Assembly (NCBI GenBank): GCA_900312665.1
Contig: ONZQ02000011.1
Span: 325,454 to 389,453, forward strand
Direction: 5' to 3'
DNA length: 64,000 nucleotides
DNA from: Cephalotrichum gorgonifer
Taxonomy: Eukaryota; Ascomycota; Sordariomycetes; Microascales; Microascaceae
The notes beneath the pieces are model-generated. The model was not told the origin of the DNA. It did not search any database and worked only from the letters and a program-made list of their open reading frames with translations. The position numbers and the translations under genes were made by a program. Shown here in pieces: positions 23,421 to 34,082 of the stretch (its first letter is position 1; each line of letters starts with the position of its first letter).

Positions 23421-24083
23421 ATGATAGGAATACTAATGGGTATCGTTCAGTGTATCACCAACCTTGATCTGGGCGAAAACGATGAGGTCCAAGTAAAGCC
23501 ATCCTCGACAGCGAAGTATGTGGTAGTGCCGCCTTTCAGCAATGGCAGGAATCAGGTGCAGGACGAGAGAATCGTCGAGCGTCTCTTCAACGAGTTGCGA
23601 ATCCCCAAAGGGACTACCTCGGATCCGACACGTGCACTCTACCTGCACGATTACTCTAACACAGATGATGATACCCAGCATCAACAGCTTCCATTTGCAT
23701 CAGCATTAATTGGAAAAGGCTGTGATACGGTGGCAAGGCTAGTGCTCGGCAGAGTTCGGAAGACGGAGAAAGCGGAGGTGAAGGGTGTCGACAAACTAGT
23801 TCAAGAAATCATTTTCATCCCCTATCCAGCTAACAGAATAAAGAAGATTGCCAGGAGGTGGCGCAAAAAATTCAAGAGCCCGCGCCCTCCTGTAGATCGT
23901 GTCATCGAGGATAAGGATGACGGCGACAAAGGCGCAAACTTTGGCGAATTTGTTGAATGCTGGCTCAAGGATGGCGGGCTGAACGGAAAAAGAATTCAAT
24001 TCGAAAGGGACATGCAGGATAACAATGATGTCAAGCTGACGGACCTCTGGAAAGCTATTGAGAAACGAAACAGGCATGGGTAG
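23421..24083 (+). CDS. Unrecognised basic protein, about 220 aa
   Basis: An open frame from ATG at 23421 to TAG at 24083. I do not recognise the family. Visible features are a short hydrophobic start (MIGILMGIVQ), KYVVVPPFSNGRNQVQDE, a His/Asp-rich patch (DDDTQHQQ), a strongly basic block RIKKIARRWRKKFKSPRPP, and an acidic/charged C-terminus ending KAIEKRNRHG. It may be the last exon of a longer gene, since a possible acceptor (GTTCAG) lies just inside the start. It is in the accessory island next to two decayed genes; codon use is less GC3-rich than in the housekeeping genes. Whether it is expressed cannot be judged. Confidence 0.45.
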   Translation: MIGILMGIVQCITNLDLGENDEVQVKPSSTAKYVVVPPFSNGRNQVQDERIVERLFNELRIPKGTTSDPTRALYLHDYSNTDDDTQHQQLPFASALIGKGCDTVARLVLGRVRKTEKAEVKGVDKLVQEIIFIPYPANRIKKIARRWRKKFKSPRPPVDRVIEDKDDGDKGANFGEFVECWLKDGGLNGKRIQFERDMQDNNDVKLTDLWKAIEKRNRHG

Positions 24084-25356
24084 TTCCTCGTGGAGGAGAT
24101 GAGATTGTGTGAACAAGAAATAAGATTACATATAAAATCTATATGTGTGGTATGGTATGCTCTAAGAAACAAAGACACCTACAAAGACTCGTCACTTTTC
24201 GAAAGTAACCGATCAAGTCTTGTGCACATTTTTTTTACCGCCCTGCCCGCAGACCCCCAAACCCAAACCGCACGATTCTGTTCTTGGGAAAGGCCCATAG
24301 CTAGAAACTCGCGAAAGGATTATGAAGCACCGATATTCCTTCCTCTCATATTCAGCTCTCATTCCTTAAGGCAAGAAGAGCCTTGAGGAAGGAAGAGACG
24401 AAGAGTCTCATGTCGTCAAAGACGAAGCTCCACACACGCCGGTCGGAAAAAGATTGGACCGGGCATGTGGGTCGCCCGCAACCCGGCGACCTCGCCCGGC
24501 GGACCGACCTACCGCGTTATACAGTGATGTCTTGGTCTCGAATAGTCATGCACAAACTCGTCAAGCCTTGTATAGAAAGTCAGTAGAACTTAAGGATGTT
24601 GAGATATAGATATTATCTGGTAATCTGGTGAAATACCAGGAACATAAACCATGGTTAAGATAGCCATTAAACCTCATCAAACTGCTATAATCCCTCCCCA
24701 GTAGGCTATCCAAATTCTAGGACACCCTCCCCAAACAGCGATAAATAGACTTTTTGTGAAGTCCGTCCGGGCTCTGTTATCTCATTCGCCCCCAACCGTA
24801 CCACACACTAAGTACACTTAATCCTGGCCATTCATCTAGCGTGATGTGGACCGATTGCATGACGAGGCGGAACTTGATTATGGCACATCGTGAAATCTAG
24901 GAGTGAACGAGGGTAGGCCAGGCAATATGTCTTAGTCGTTGTCACCATTGGAACAATCCCTTTAAGCCAATGTTCCGTCCCAGTTGTACCAATTCCCGCC
25001 AAGCCACGACGAGACGGAGAGGGTCCATACTGATGATAGGCAATGCCCAAGCTGGCGGCCGTCGGATTCCTAGTCTGCACCATGCTTCCTTGGCAAACAT
25101 CTTTCTTGTGTATGAGCTGATAGGAGGCGTGCAGCCGCAAACAGCTGTGCATTGTAGGTCCTGCTGGTAAAGCAAGAGGGGCGGTTAGCGTTTCCTTATG
25201 ACAATGTACCTTAGTCAGCCGTCGTCGGCGTCGGCGCGACCCACACCGACCTTGAGATTTTTTGTCGCGGATGCATGGTGGGGCCGAGATTTTTCTTTGC
25301 GAAGATCTAGCTCCAGACCACCACTAAGAAACAAAATACTCGCGACGGAAAACGCC
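24084..25356. other. Intergenic region upstream of MAK5
   Basis: About 1.3 kb, AT-richer than flanking genes between 24580 and 24800, with no conserved ORF. The 25198-25356 part is open in the MAK5 frame but reads as leader-like sequence without family resemblance. Confidence 0.45.
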
Positions 25357-27705
25357 ATGGAACCGACGTCGAAGAAGAGGAAGCTCCAGGGCGGCCCGTC
25401 CGACAATAAGAAGCCCGGAAAGCGCACCAAGACCGGCGGCAAGCCCGGTGCGACGAAGGCTAAGAAGGTGCGATCGACAGCAGGCTTCCGAAAGCTGGAC
25501 GGAGGATCGTTGCCGTGGAAGGATGATGGCGACATGATGGGTCTGGAGGTGCTTGAGGGGGTTGATATTGTTCGGAATGGCGATAATGTCGAGTTTTTGG
25601 TACCGCCAGGCTTCGCTGAGTCGGCTGGCGTGGAGGAGAAGAAGGAGGGGGAGGATGAGGAGGAAGAGTTTGAGGGATTCGACGATGCTCCTGTAGCACA
25701 AGGAGAGGCCGTAAAGGCTGCTGAGCCAAAGGCTACGAAGGCCCCCAAGTCAAAGGCTGCAAAGGCCGTCGAGACTAAGGCTGCTGAGGCAACGGTTGCG
25801 GATGAAGAGGACGAGGAGGAAGAAGGCGTCGCTAGCCCCGAAGAGGAAGACAGCAGCGATGACGACGACGAGGATGGTAGTGTACCTCTATCGAACGAGA
25901 TCCCAGACACCGACATGACCGCTTGGGAACCCCTGAACCTATCACATGCGATGGAAGACGCCCTCGCCCGCCTCAAGTTCTCCAAGCCAACCCTGATCCA
26001 GGCCGCCGCAATCCCAGAAGCCCTCGAGGGCCACGACGTCATCGGTAAAGCGTCGACCGGTTCGGGAAAGACACTTGCGTTCGCGATCCCGATCATCGAG
26101 AGATGGCTGAAGGACCGCGCCGATACGGATACGGATGCGGATAAAGTGTCGGACGTGAAGATCCCCACCGCCCTGATTCTCTCCCCGACGAGAGAACTCG
26201 CCAAGCAGCTCACGGACCACATCAAGGCTCTCTGTGCCGGGCTCAAGGTCTCTCCGTATGTCTGCTCCGTAACCGGCGGCCTCTCGATCCTCAAGCAGGA
26301 GCGACAGCTCGCCAAGGCCGACATCGTCATCGCGACGCCGGGACGACTATGGGAGGTTATAAGTGGGGACATCCCCCTTCTGAAGGCCTTTAAGGAGATC
26401 AAGTTCCTCGTTGTGGACGAGGCCGATAGGCTTCTCTCTGAGGGAAACTTCAAGGAGGCGGAAGACATCCTCAATGCACTTGATCGGGAGGAGATGGGCT
26501 TCGACGGCGAAGACGACGAAGAAGATGAGAGCGACGACGAGGATGAGGAACTGGCACCGCGCCAGACCCTCGTCTTCTCAGCGACGTTCGACAAGTCCCT
26601 GCAACGGAAGCTTGCCGGCAAGGGGAAGTCTAAGCTGACCGCCGATCAGCTGTCCATGGAGTACCTCCTGAAGAAACTCCGGTTCCGGGAGGAGAATCCC
26701 AAGTTCGTTGACGTGAACCCTGTGTCGCAAATGGCCGAAAAGCTGAGGGAGGGTCTGGTGGAGTGTGACGGCCTCGAAAAGGTAAGAGCCAACCCTTTAA
26801 CGTCATTTACATCCGTGCTACATGATAGTAGCTCCAGTACTAACGAGCCGCAGGACCTCTATCTCTACGCAGTTCTGATGCTGAACCCAGTCCAGAAGAC
26901 CCTCGTCTTCGCCAACTCTATCCTATCAGTCCGCCGCCTAGCCCCCCTGCTTCAGAACCTCCAGCTCAAGGTACACGCCCTCCACTCGCAGATGCCCCAG
27001 AAGGCCCGACTCCGCTCAATCGAGCGCTTTGCGGCCGCCAATCCCAAGGAGCCCACGATCCTCGTCTCCACCGACGTTGCGGCTCGTGGTCTCGACATAC
27101 CCAATGTTGACCAGGTCATCCACTACCACGTCCCGCGCGCGGCCGACGCCTACGTCCATCGCTCGGGTCGCACGGCCCGCGCCGACAAGTCCGGCCTCAG
27201 CGTCCTGCTTTGCGCGCCAGAGGAGGTCGTCTCTACGAGGCGCCTCGTGGCGAAGGTCCACTCGGAGAAGTCCGCCGGCCCAAAGCACGCCATGCGCACA
27301 ATCGACGTCGACCGGAAGGTCGTCTCGAGGCTGAAGCCGCGCGTGACGCTCGCAAAGGAGATTGCCGACGCGGCGATTGCGAAGGATAGGGGGGCCAAGG
27401 AGGATAACTGGATGAAGAAGGCGGCGGAAGACCTGGGGGTGGACTACGACAGCGACGAGATGGAGTCGGCCAAGAGCTGGTCGGGGAAGGGGAGCGGGAA
27501 GAAAAAGAAGGAGAGGGAGATTGCGCAGTTGAGTAAGCAGGAGCTTGGCGTGATGAGGGCGCGGCTGAGGGAGATGCTGGAAAAGAAGGTGAATACGGGG
27601 GTAAGCGAGAGGTATATTACGGGCGGTAGGGTGGACGTCGAGGCTCTGCTAAGAGATGAGGGGAAGGACAATTTCCTTGGACATGTAGACGGCGGATTTT
27701 TATGA
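25357..27705 (+). CDS. MAK5: ATP-dependent RNA helicase MAK5 (DEAD box)
   Basis: Two exons, 25357-26781 and 26854-27705, 758 aa. The 72-bp intron (GTAAGA...CTAAC...CGCAG) is in frame and without stop, but removing it restores GLEK-DLYLYAVLML. Motifs: Q motif region FSKPTLIQ, Walker A ASTGSGKT (about residue 231), PTRELAKQL, TPGRLWE, VVDEADRL (DEAD), FSATF (SAT), STDVAARGLD and HRSGRTAR. The N-terminal WKDDGDMMGLEVLEGVDIV block and the acidic linker are typical of MAK5/DDX24, as is the insert between DEAD and SAT (acidic) and before the C-terminal RecA lobe. It acts in the nucleolus in 60S ribosomal subunit assembly. The start at 25357 (GCC ATG GAA) was preferred over upstream in-frame codons because it begins the usual basic N-terminus. 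Confidence 0.93.
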   Translation: MEPTSKKRKLQGGPSDNKKPGKRTKTGGKPGATKAKKVRSTAGFRKLDGGSLPWKDDGDMMGLEVLEGVDIVRNGDNVEFLVPPGFAESAGVEEKKEGEDEEEEFEGFDDAPVAQGEAVKAAEPKATKAPKSKAAKAVETKAAEATVADEEDEEEEGVASPEEEDSSDDDDEDGSVPLSNEIPDTDMTAWEPLNLSHAMEDALARLKFSKPTLIQAAAIPEALEGHDVIGKASTGSGKTLAFAIPIIERWLKDRADTDTDADKVSDVKIPTALILSPTRELAKQLTDHIKALCAGLKVSPYVCSVTGGLSILKQERQLAKADIVIATPGRLWEVISGDIPLLKAFKEIKFLVVDEADRLLSEGNFKEAEDILNALDREEMGFDGEDDEEDESDDEDEELAPRQTLVFSATFDKSLQRKLAGKGKSKLTADQLSMEYLLKKLRFREENPKFVDVNPVSQMAEKLREGLVECDGLEKVRANPLTSFTSVLHDSSSSTNEPQDLYLYAVLMLNPVQKTLVFANSILSVRRLAPLLQNLQLKVHALHSQMPQKARLRSIERFAAANPKEPTILVSTDVAARGLDIPNVDQVIHYHVPRAADAYVHRSGRTARADKSGLSVLLCAPEEVVSTRRLVAKVHSEKSAGPKHAMRTIDVDRKVVSRLKPRVTLAKEIADAAIAKDRGAKEDNWMKKAAEDLGVDYDSDEMESAKSWSGKGSGKKKKEREIAQLSKQELGVMRARLREMLEKKVNTGVSERYITGGRVDVEALLRDEGKDNFLGHVDGGFL

Positions 27706-29504
27706 GTGGTCACCAGAACAGGGTACCTGCTATTTGGGTGTCGATATCACAGAGGTGCCTTTGTCAATACTATTCCGAATGTCTTGCACCATTCTTGGAG
27801 CGTCGAAGCCTCCGTACACACATCAACTGTGGGGTGAAGACTCCAGGATCTTCGTAGTTGAGTGGGCATGCATCGTGACCTCCATCCCCGAACTGTTGAG
27901 CGGCTTAAACGCTCAGAAGAGAGCATACGGGGGGTTGATCTGCTGTTGCCCGAGCCTTGAACGAACACACAGCATAGTAGAGTCACAGCTGCGTGGTGGG
28001 CCCAGCCTTCCATCCACCCTTCCATCCACATCGGGGGTGGTGTCCGGTCATCGGGAGTACCTTCGGCCACATGATCGCCACTCCTTCCCCCTTCCTTCTA
28101 GGAAGGGGGAGGGAGTGGAGGAAGGACCGAGTGACGAGGGGTAACTACTCCGCCCGCGCGGCCGCGCACAAGATTCTAGTGGCTGCACTTTCCACCTGGT
28201 GATTAGAATGCCTATGAATAATGTGACAACGGGTGGATATCCGGGATGTGCGGAGTAAGAGCTCAAGTCGATCTTTCCCTGTACGGTCGGTAGTCCGCAG
28301 TCCGGGGACAGAGTTACTCGGTCCAACCGTTGATCAAATATTAAGGTACTTGCGAGTACGTATTTTCCCCCTGGGCAGTAACACCACTTTATAAGAGGGA
28401 TAATAGTTTCTCCAGATCCTCAATGTCGCGATGCCATCCACCCGGCTCCGTCAGCGGACATTGCCTCTTCCCCCCCGCGTCACCCCAGGAATTCGGCAGG
28501 CAGAATTCCACCTCGAGGGAACCGGGGAAATCTTCCGTCCGTCACGCAGGACGCATCTGGGAAGAAGAATCCGGCACACGGCGCTTCATCCCGCTTCTTC
28601 ACGCCCCCCTCAGTCCTCAATGAACCCCCCTCCCCCCAATAGACCCTTCATATATTAGTTCGAGTTCCCTCTTTAGGTATTGATCGGCGCCGTCTTCACC
28701 AGCGCAGAACCGTCTGTGCCCGCCCAGCTGGGTGCTGACGTTACCTTCTGGTACCAATCCAGCCATTCGTGATTCGTGGGTCTGGGTAATCTATTCGATG
28801 CGACTCGGGTTGCAGCTGCAATGGACCTGGCAGGACCGAATTTCCCCCACAAATACGACGTCAATCGAGGCGCGCGCCGTCGGAAGAAGGCCCGACACCC
28901 GCTTTAGGGCCAGATGTCAGGGGAACTTATTTCTCGGTACTTTAGATTTGTCCACTTTCGGTTTCCAAGATTTCCGAGCCTTTCACCAAGATTTCCCGTG
29001 TCGGCGCAATCTATTTCGGGAGCCCTACGGAAGAAAGAAAATCCAAACTGCCTCACAGCCGCCATATGTCTGGTATTGGGCACCTCCCGAACTGAGCCTC
29101 AAGTCGCCTATCCCGTCGCTCGCCAGGAAGATAAAGACGTCAAGCTCATCCCTGCTCCGTCTGATTTTGGCTTCAATTACTTAGCTCCTTCTAAACATGC
29201 CTCTGAGTCGTAACCCGCTCCCCCCACACTCAAATTTCCCTGCTCCGGCCGCGAGTCCCGCTTGGGGGTATTTTGCCGTGTTACGATGTAACCCTTGTTG
29301 CTGGACTTACAATTCCCGCCTACCAGAGACGAGGTGATTACATCCGCGATGGGGCCTTGTCGGCGCGCGGGCAATGGACGTCCACCGGTGGGCGCCAGCA
29401 GTCTGAAGCCCTTATTAAAAGTAGGCCGTTGGCCTTTTGCTCGTCGTGTCCTCTCCCGTGTTGTCTTGTAGTCTATTCGTGACCAGAGATACCACTCGAA
29501 CGCC
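27706..29504. other. Intergenic region upstream of cellobiose dehydrogenase
   Basis: About 1.8 kb with no supported gene. It holds a perfect 10-bp inverted repeat at 28088-28110 and the CDH promoter. Three short in-phase ORFs near 28.4-29.2 kb show no family resemblance. Confidence 0.45.
28088..28110. repeat. Hairpin-forming inverted repeat, 10-bp stem, 3-nt loop
   Basis: CCCCCTTCCT, loop TCT, AGGAAGGGGG. The two arms are perfect complements. It lies in non-coding DNA about 380 bp downstream of the MAK5 stop and 1.4 kb upstream of the CDH start; role unknown. Confidence 0.7.
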
Positions 29505-32500
29505 ATGCATCTCTCTCGTCAGTTGCCGTCGGCGTTAGTCGCCTTCGCTTCGCGTAAGTCGGCGGTCGTAAGAGAAACCACCGGGATCTTAAGAGACTAA
29601 TACGATTTCCACTGCAGTATGGGCCACGAGCAATGCTCAGTCCAGGACGCCGGTTGTCTATACAGACGCCGACACTGGCATCGTCTTTGATACATGGGCA
29701 ACCAGTACCGGCCTCACCATGGGGTTCGCGATGCCCGAGGATGCTCTCACCGTCGACGCCACCGAGTACATCGGCCTGCTGGTAGGTGCCTCTACAAATT
29801 TTCTTGTCGCTCTTCTGGGTTATTGGCTAATATTCTTCACTCCTAGACGTGCTCCTCTAAGAACGGGAACGGCGTCGGCTGGTGCGGAATCTCCCTCGGC
29901 GGTTCCATGACTAACAAGCTCCTGCTCATGGCGTGGCCTAGCGAGGGTGAGGTCCTCACCCAGCTGATGTGGGCCTCCGGATACGACTTGCCTGTGGCCT
30001 ACACTGGCGACGCCAAAATCACCCAGATCTCCTCGCACATCAACGATACACACTACGAGCTCATCTACCGCTGCGAAGGGTGTCTCCAGTGGGACCAGGG
30101 AGGCGCGACTGGGGGGCTCAGCTCCAGCTCCGGATTCGCGCTTCTCGGGTGGGCCCATGCGAACGACTCGCCGGGCAGCCCTGAGTGTGCCGCCAAGGTC
30201 GTCCCCCAGCAGCACGACGCCCAGTCCCTCTTCCCTGCCACGCCCGATGAGGCCATCGCCAACCCCTCCTACACGGACTGGGCCGCGCTCGCCACCAAGA
30301 CCGTCACAGGAAACTGCGGCGGTGGGCCGGACCCCACTGGGACTGATGTCCCGACCGCCACCCCCACGGATGTGCCGGTCGTAACTGGTATCCCCGTCCC
30401 CACCGAGACTGCCTACGACTACGTCATTGTCGGTGGTGGCGCCGGTGGCCTACCCCTCGCCGACAAGCTCAGCGAGGCCGGCAAGAAGGTGCTCCTCATC
30501 GAGAAGGGCGGGGCCTCCACGGGCCGCTGGGGTGGCAAGAAGAAGCCCGAATGGCTCGAGGGGACGGACCTCACTCGCTTCGACGTTCCCGGCCTCTGCA
30601 ACCAGATCTGGGTCGACTCGGCGGGCATCGCCTGCACGGACATGGACCAGATGGCCGGGTGTCTCCTCGGCGGCGGCACGGCCGTGAACGCGGGTCTCTG
30701 GTGGAAGCCGTACTCCCAGGACTGGGACTACAACTTCCCGAACGGGTGGAAGGCCTCCGACGTGAAGGGAGCGACTGATCGCGTGTTCAGCAAGATCCCC
30801 GGCACCATGACCCCCTCCATGGACGGCAAGAGGTACCTCCAGCAGGGCTTCGACGTCGTGGCGGGTGGCCTCGGGGCCGCCGGGTGGAAGTCTGTAGCGG
30901 CGAATGATGTCCCCAATGAGAAGAACAGGACCTTCACGCACCCGCCGTTCATGTTCGCGGGCGGCGAGCGCAATGGCCCGTTGGCGACGTACCTTGTGTC
31001 GGCGAGCGGGAGGTCCAACTTTGACATGTGGCTCGGCACCTCCGTCAAGCGGATTGTCCGGACCAGCGGACACGCCACGGGTCTCGAGGTTGAGGCGACC
31101 CTTGAGGGCGGCTATGTCGGTACCGTGCCCCTGACCCCTGAGACCGGCCGTGTCATTCTGTCTGCCGGTACCTTCGGGAGCGCGAAGGTTTTGCTCAGGA
31201 GTGAGTTACCCCCTATGATAGGATGAGATTCGTTTCCGTGCTAACAGGGTTAGGTGGAATTGGCCCTCTGGATCAGCTGCAAGTCGTGAAGTCTTCTGCG
31301 GACGGACCTACCATGATTGACGAGGCTGATTGGCTTGAACTTCCCGTTGGCGAGAACCTGGAGGACCACACCAACGTAAGTTTTTCGTATCGGGGATTCG
31401 TATGCTCCTGGGTTACTGAACTAACTGATCCGCCGTTCTAGACCGATACCGTCATTGCCCACCCCTCCGTCGAGTTCTATGACTTCTACGAGGCGTGGGA
31501 TACCCCGAACGCCGGCGACAAATCGGCATACCTCGGTAAGGTTCCACAACTCGCGCAGCCACAGACACAAATGCTAACCTTTATAGACTCCCGATCCGGT
31601 ATCCTCGCGCAGGCGGCCCCTAACATCGGCCCTGTCTTCTTCGAGGAGATCGCGGGCAGGGACGGAACCGTGCGTCAACTTCAGTGGACGGCCCGTGTGG
31701 AGGCGTCCCTTGGCGAGACCTCCCTCAAGGCCATCACGATGAGTCAGTACCTCGGCCGCGGCGCCAAGTCCCGGGGCAAGATGACGATCACGCCGACCCT
31801 CAACACGGCCGTGACGACCCACCCTTATCTCCGTGACTCGGAGGACGTCGAAGCCGTGATCAAGGGTATTGAGAACCTCCAGGCCGCGCTATCTGGCGTC
31901 GAAGGACTGGAGTGGCTGCAACCCGCGCCCGGCGTGACCGCGCGTGAATACGTGGAAGATGTTAGTCCTAGTACCCACGAGACGAGACCCACATCCTCTA
32001 GCCTCCGCTAACCGCTAACCATTTACAGATGCTCGTGTCTCCCTCCAACCGTCGCGCCAACCACTGGATCGGTAAGCCCTCCCGGTTTTTTCTTTTCCCT
32101 TCCTCGGCCTATCCAAATCCCCCGTCTCCCTACCAGCCCTCTGTCCCCCGTATTCTGTTAATATCATCTAACACCCACCCTAGGAACCTGCAAGCTCGGC
32201 ACCGACGACGGTCGCCGAAGCGACGGCCGTGCCGTAGTCGACACCAACACCCGCGTCTGGGGCACGGACAACATCTTCGTCGTCGACGCCAGCATCTTCC
32301 CCGGCATGGTGACCGCCAATCCCTCGGCCGCCATCGTCGTGGCGTCAGAGCACGCGGCGAGCAAGATCCTGGCGCTCCCGGTGGCGAAGGCGGGCCAGCT
32401 CCACGCCCAGTGCGCGGGCCTGACGTGGACGGGGAGCTTCCAGTGCGCGGCGGGGCTGGTGTGCAAGGAGAAGGATAAGTACTATTCTCAGGTAAGCAAC

Positions 32501-32622
32501 CCCCCTTTCTTTTCTCTTGTGGTTGCGGCTTTGAGTTTTGGCGGCCCTTTGACTTGCGGGTTTACCGCGTTTGTGTTTCTCTGGTTTGCTAACAGCTATG
32601 ACTATAGTGCCTGGCTGCTTAA
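29505..32622 (+). CDS. cdh: Cellobiose dehydrogenase with C-terminal CBM1
   Basis: Nine exons: 29505-29553, 29618-29781, 29847-31200, 31254-31375, 31442-31535, 31587-31960, 32029-32071, 32184-32491, 32608-32622, giving 840 aa; all phases fit. It has a secretion signal (MHLSRQLPSALVAFAS...), then a cytochrome domain (GFAMPED with the probable heme Met; paired Cys in TCSSKNG/GWCG; GWAHAND with the probable heme His), a Thr/Pro linker, and a GMC flavodehydrogenase (DYVIVGGGAGGLPLADKL; catalytic His in RRANHWIG, Asn in VTANPSAA). The tail is a fungal cellulose-binding module (HAQCAGLTWTGSFQC...YYSQCLA), completed by a 5-codon last exon. It oxidises cellobiose to lactone outside the cell and passes electrons to LPMOs. 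Carrying a CBM1 makes it an ascomycete class IIA type. The AA9 gene lies 2.7 kb away. Confidence 0.95.
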
Positions 32623-32960
32623 GCCCGGAATGGTTTGAGTATGAACGCCGACAGAAAACATGAGTAGGTACTTGTGCGAGACTGATGGTGGACGTGGAAG
32701 GGGGGGTTTCAAGAGTACATATTTTTTCTTCCATTCAGAGTATATATATAACATTAAGCATTAAGGTTTATCATCTATCTGTCTGTATGTCTGTATGCAG
32801 AAAAGTTTGACGCGCTGGGTATATGGCCAACAATGCAAGTCCGCTCCGCTGTGTATATATGTCACACCATCCATCCTCCCATCTCATTAACCCACTCATG
32901 AGCCCGAATCAGCCGCAGGGTAACCACTCATCTCGAGGCCGAGTAGCTCCCGAACGGGCG
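32623..32960. other. Convergent 3' region
   Basis: 338 bp between the CDH and DUF2456 stops. It contains a TATATATA tract near 32742 and CTGTCTGTATGTCTGTATG repeats at about 32778-32798; probably overlapping 3'UTR/polyadenylation signals. Confidence 0.4.
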
Positions 32961-34082
32961 CTAAGCCCCTATCCCCTCTCTCACGAGCCAGAAGAGAGCC
33001 ATGACCGGCGTGACGAGCAAGCCCAGCACGCCGCCAAGAACGAGCTTGAAGATCTCCGGCGCCCACTTGGACGCGTAGACGTAGTCCGCGCCGGTCGCCG
33101 TCTTGGTGCCCAGGGCCATGAGGATGGGGAGGGAGGGCGGCCAGAGGAGGACGAAGGAGGGGACCAGGAGGGCGAGGATGCGGGCGGGGTGCTTGGACAA
33201 GGGTAGGGCTGGGGTCTTGGGTTTCGGGGCGGGATGGGGCGGGCGTTTGGTGTCGTGGCTGTGGGCGCCGCGGGCGGGAGAGTGGCCCGGGCTCCTTTCC
33301 CGGCTTGTGTCGTCGTCATGGGGGCCGGAGGTGGGGTGGGGTAGGCCCAGGGCCCATCTTATCCTCGCTCTTGAGCCTAGACGTGACCCCGAGCTTGAGG
33401 AGGAGGCGGAGCTAGAGGTGGAGGTGGAGGTGGAGGTGGTGGGGCCGAGACCCCAGGCGAGCGGCGCGACTTTGCCGGCGCGGAGGTCGGAGGTGACGAT
33501 GGCCCACTCTATGAGCCAGGTGACGAGGACCTGGATTATGATGGTGAGGGCGGCGTCGCCGGCGAGGGTGTTTGGGAGGCGGAAAAGGGATATTGGGTTT
33601 TTGGGGTCTGGGGTGAGGTACATTGCTGTTTCTTGTGTTAGTCGTTCTGTTTCTTTCTCTTTCCTGGTTGGCGTGGATGGGGGTAAACGGAAGAAGGGTG
33701 GTGGGGGGTTGTAAGACATGAGGATGTCTTGGGGAAGAGAAAGACAGTAAACGGACGCAGCCCAGGGCAAGCAGCAAAAGAAAAAAAAGGAAGGAAGAGA
33801 ACACGAAGAACAAGAAATAGGGGGGGAGAAGAAAAGAAAGTAAGTCGAGAGACAAAACTCACCACACGCAATGCCGAAATTCACGCCCCCCGAAATAACA
33901 AGCGACCCGAGCCCGTGCATGCCGAACACGTACGCCGCCTGCCCCGCCGTGAGCCGGTCTGTCGCCGCGCGGGGCGCGCCCGGCCCGCGGAGCATGCGCC
34001 GGAGGAATGACGGCTGTGCCTCCACGTCTTGGTGTGGTGGGGGCGGTGACTTCTCACCGGAGGGCCGGAGGACAGAGCCCAT
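32961..34082 (-). CDS. DUF2456 membrane protein
   Basis: Exons 33863-34082 and 32961-33625 give 294 aa; the 237-bp intron (GTGAGT...AACAG) rejoins NFGIAC to AMYLTPDPKNPISLF. The sequence GMHGLGSLVISGGVNFGIACAMY-type first membrane segment and LPNTLAGDAALTIIIQVLVTWLIEW second segment match the fungal DUF2456 family (yeast YPR071W type). About 100 residues of Ser/Pro/His-rich low complexity (an ST dipeptide run from alternating ACC/TCC codons) separate them from two more hydrophobic segments (LALLVPSFVLLWPPSLPILMAL, FKLVLGGVLGLLVTPVMALF). Function unknown. It lies between CDH and the AA9 LPMO, but there is no sign that it works with them. Start chosen at the ATG after the A-rich run, just before the conserved block. 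Confidence 0.75.
   Translation of the reverse strand: MGSVLRPSGEKSPPPPHQDVEAQPSFLRRMLRGPGAPRAATDRLTAGQAAYVFGMHGLGSLVISGGVNFGIACGEFCLSTYFLFFSPPISCSSCSLPSFFFFCCLPWAASVYCLSLPQDILMSYNPPPPFFRLPPSTPTRKEKETERLTQETAMYLTPDPKNPISLFRLPNTLAGDAALTIIIQVLVTWLIEWAIVTSDLRAGKVAPLAWGLGPTTSTSTSTSSSASSSSSGSRLGSRARIRWALGLPHPTSGPHDDDTSRERSPGHSPARGAHSHDTKRPPHPAPKPKTPALPLSKHPARILALLVPSFVLLWPPSLPILMALGTKTATGADYVYASKWAPEIFKLVLGGVLGLLVTPVMALFWLVREGIGA

Noticed and set aside
25215..26621. 468-codon minus-strand ORF over MAK5
   Set aside because: Ser-rich antisense shadow of acidic and GC-rich MAK5 codons; the plus strand has all helicase motifs.
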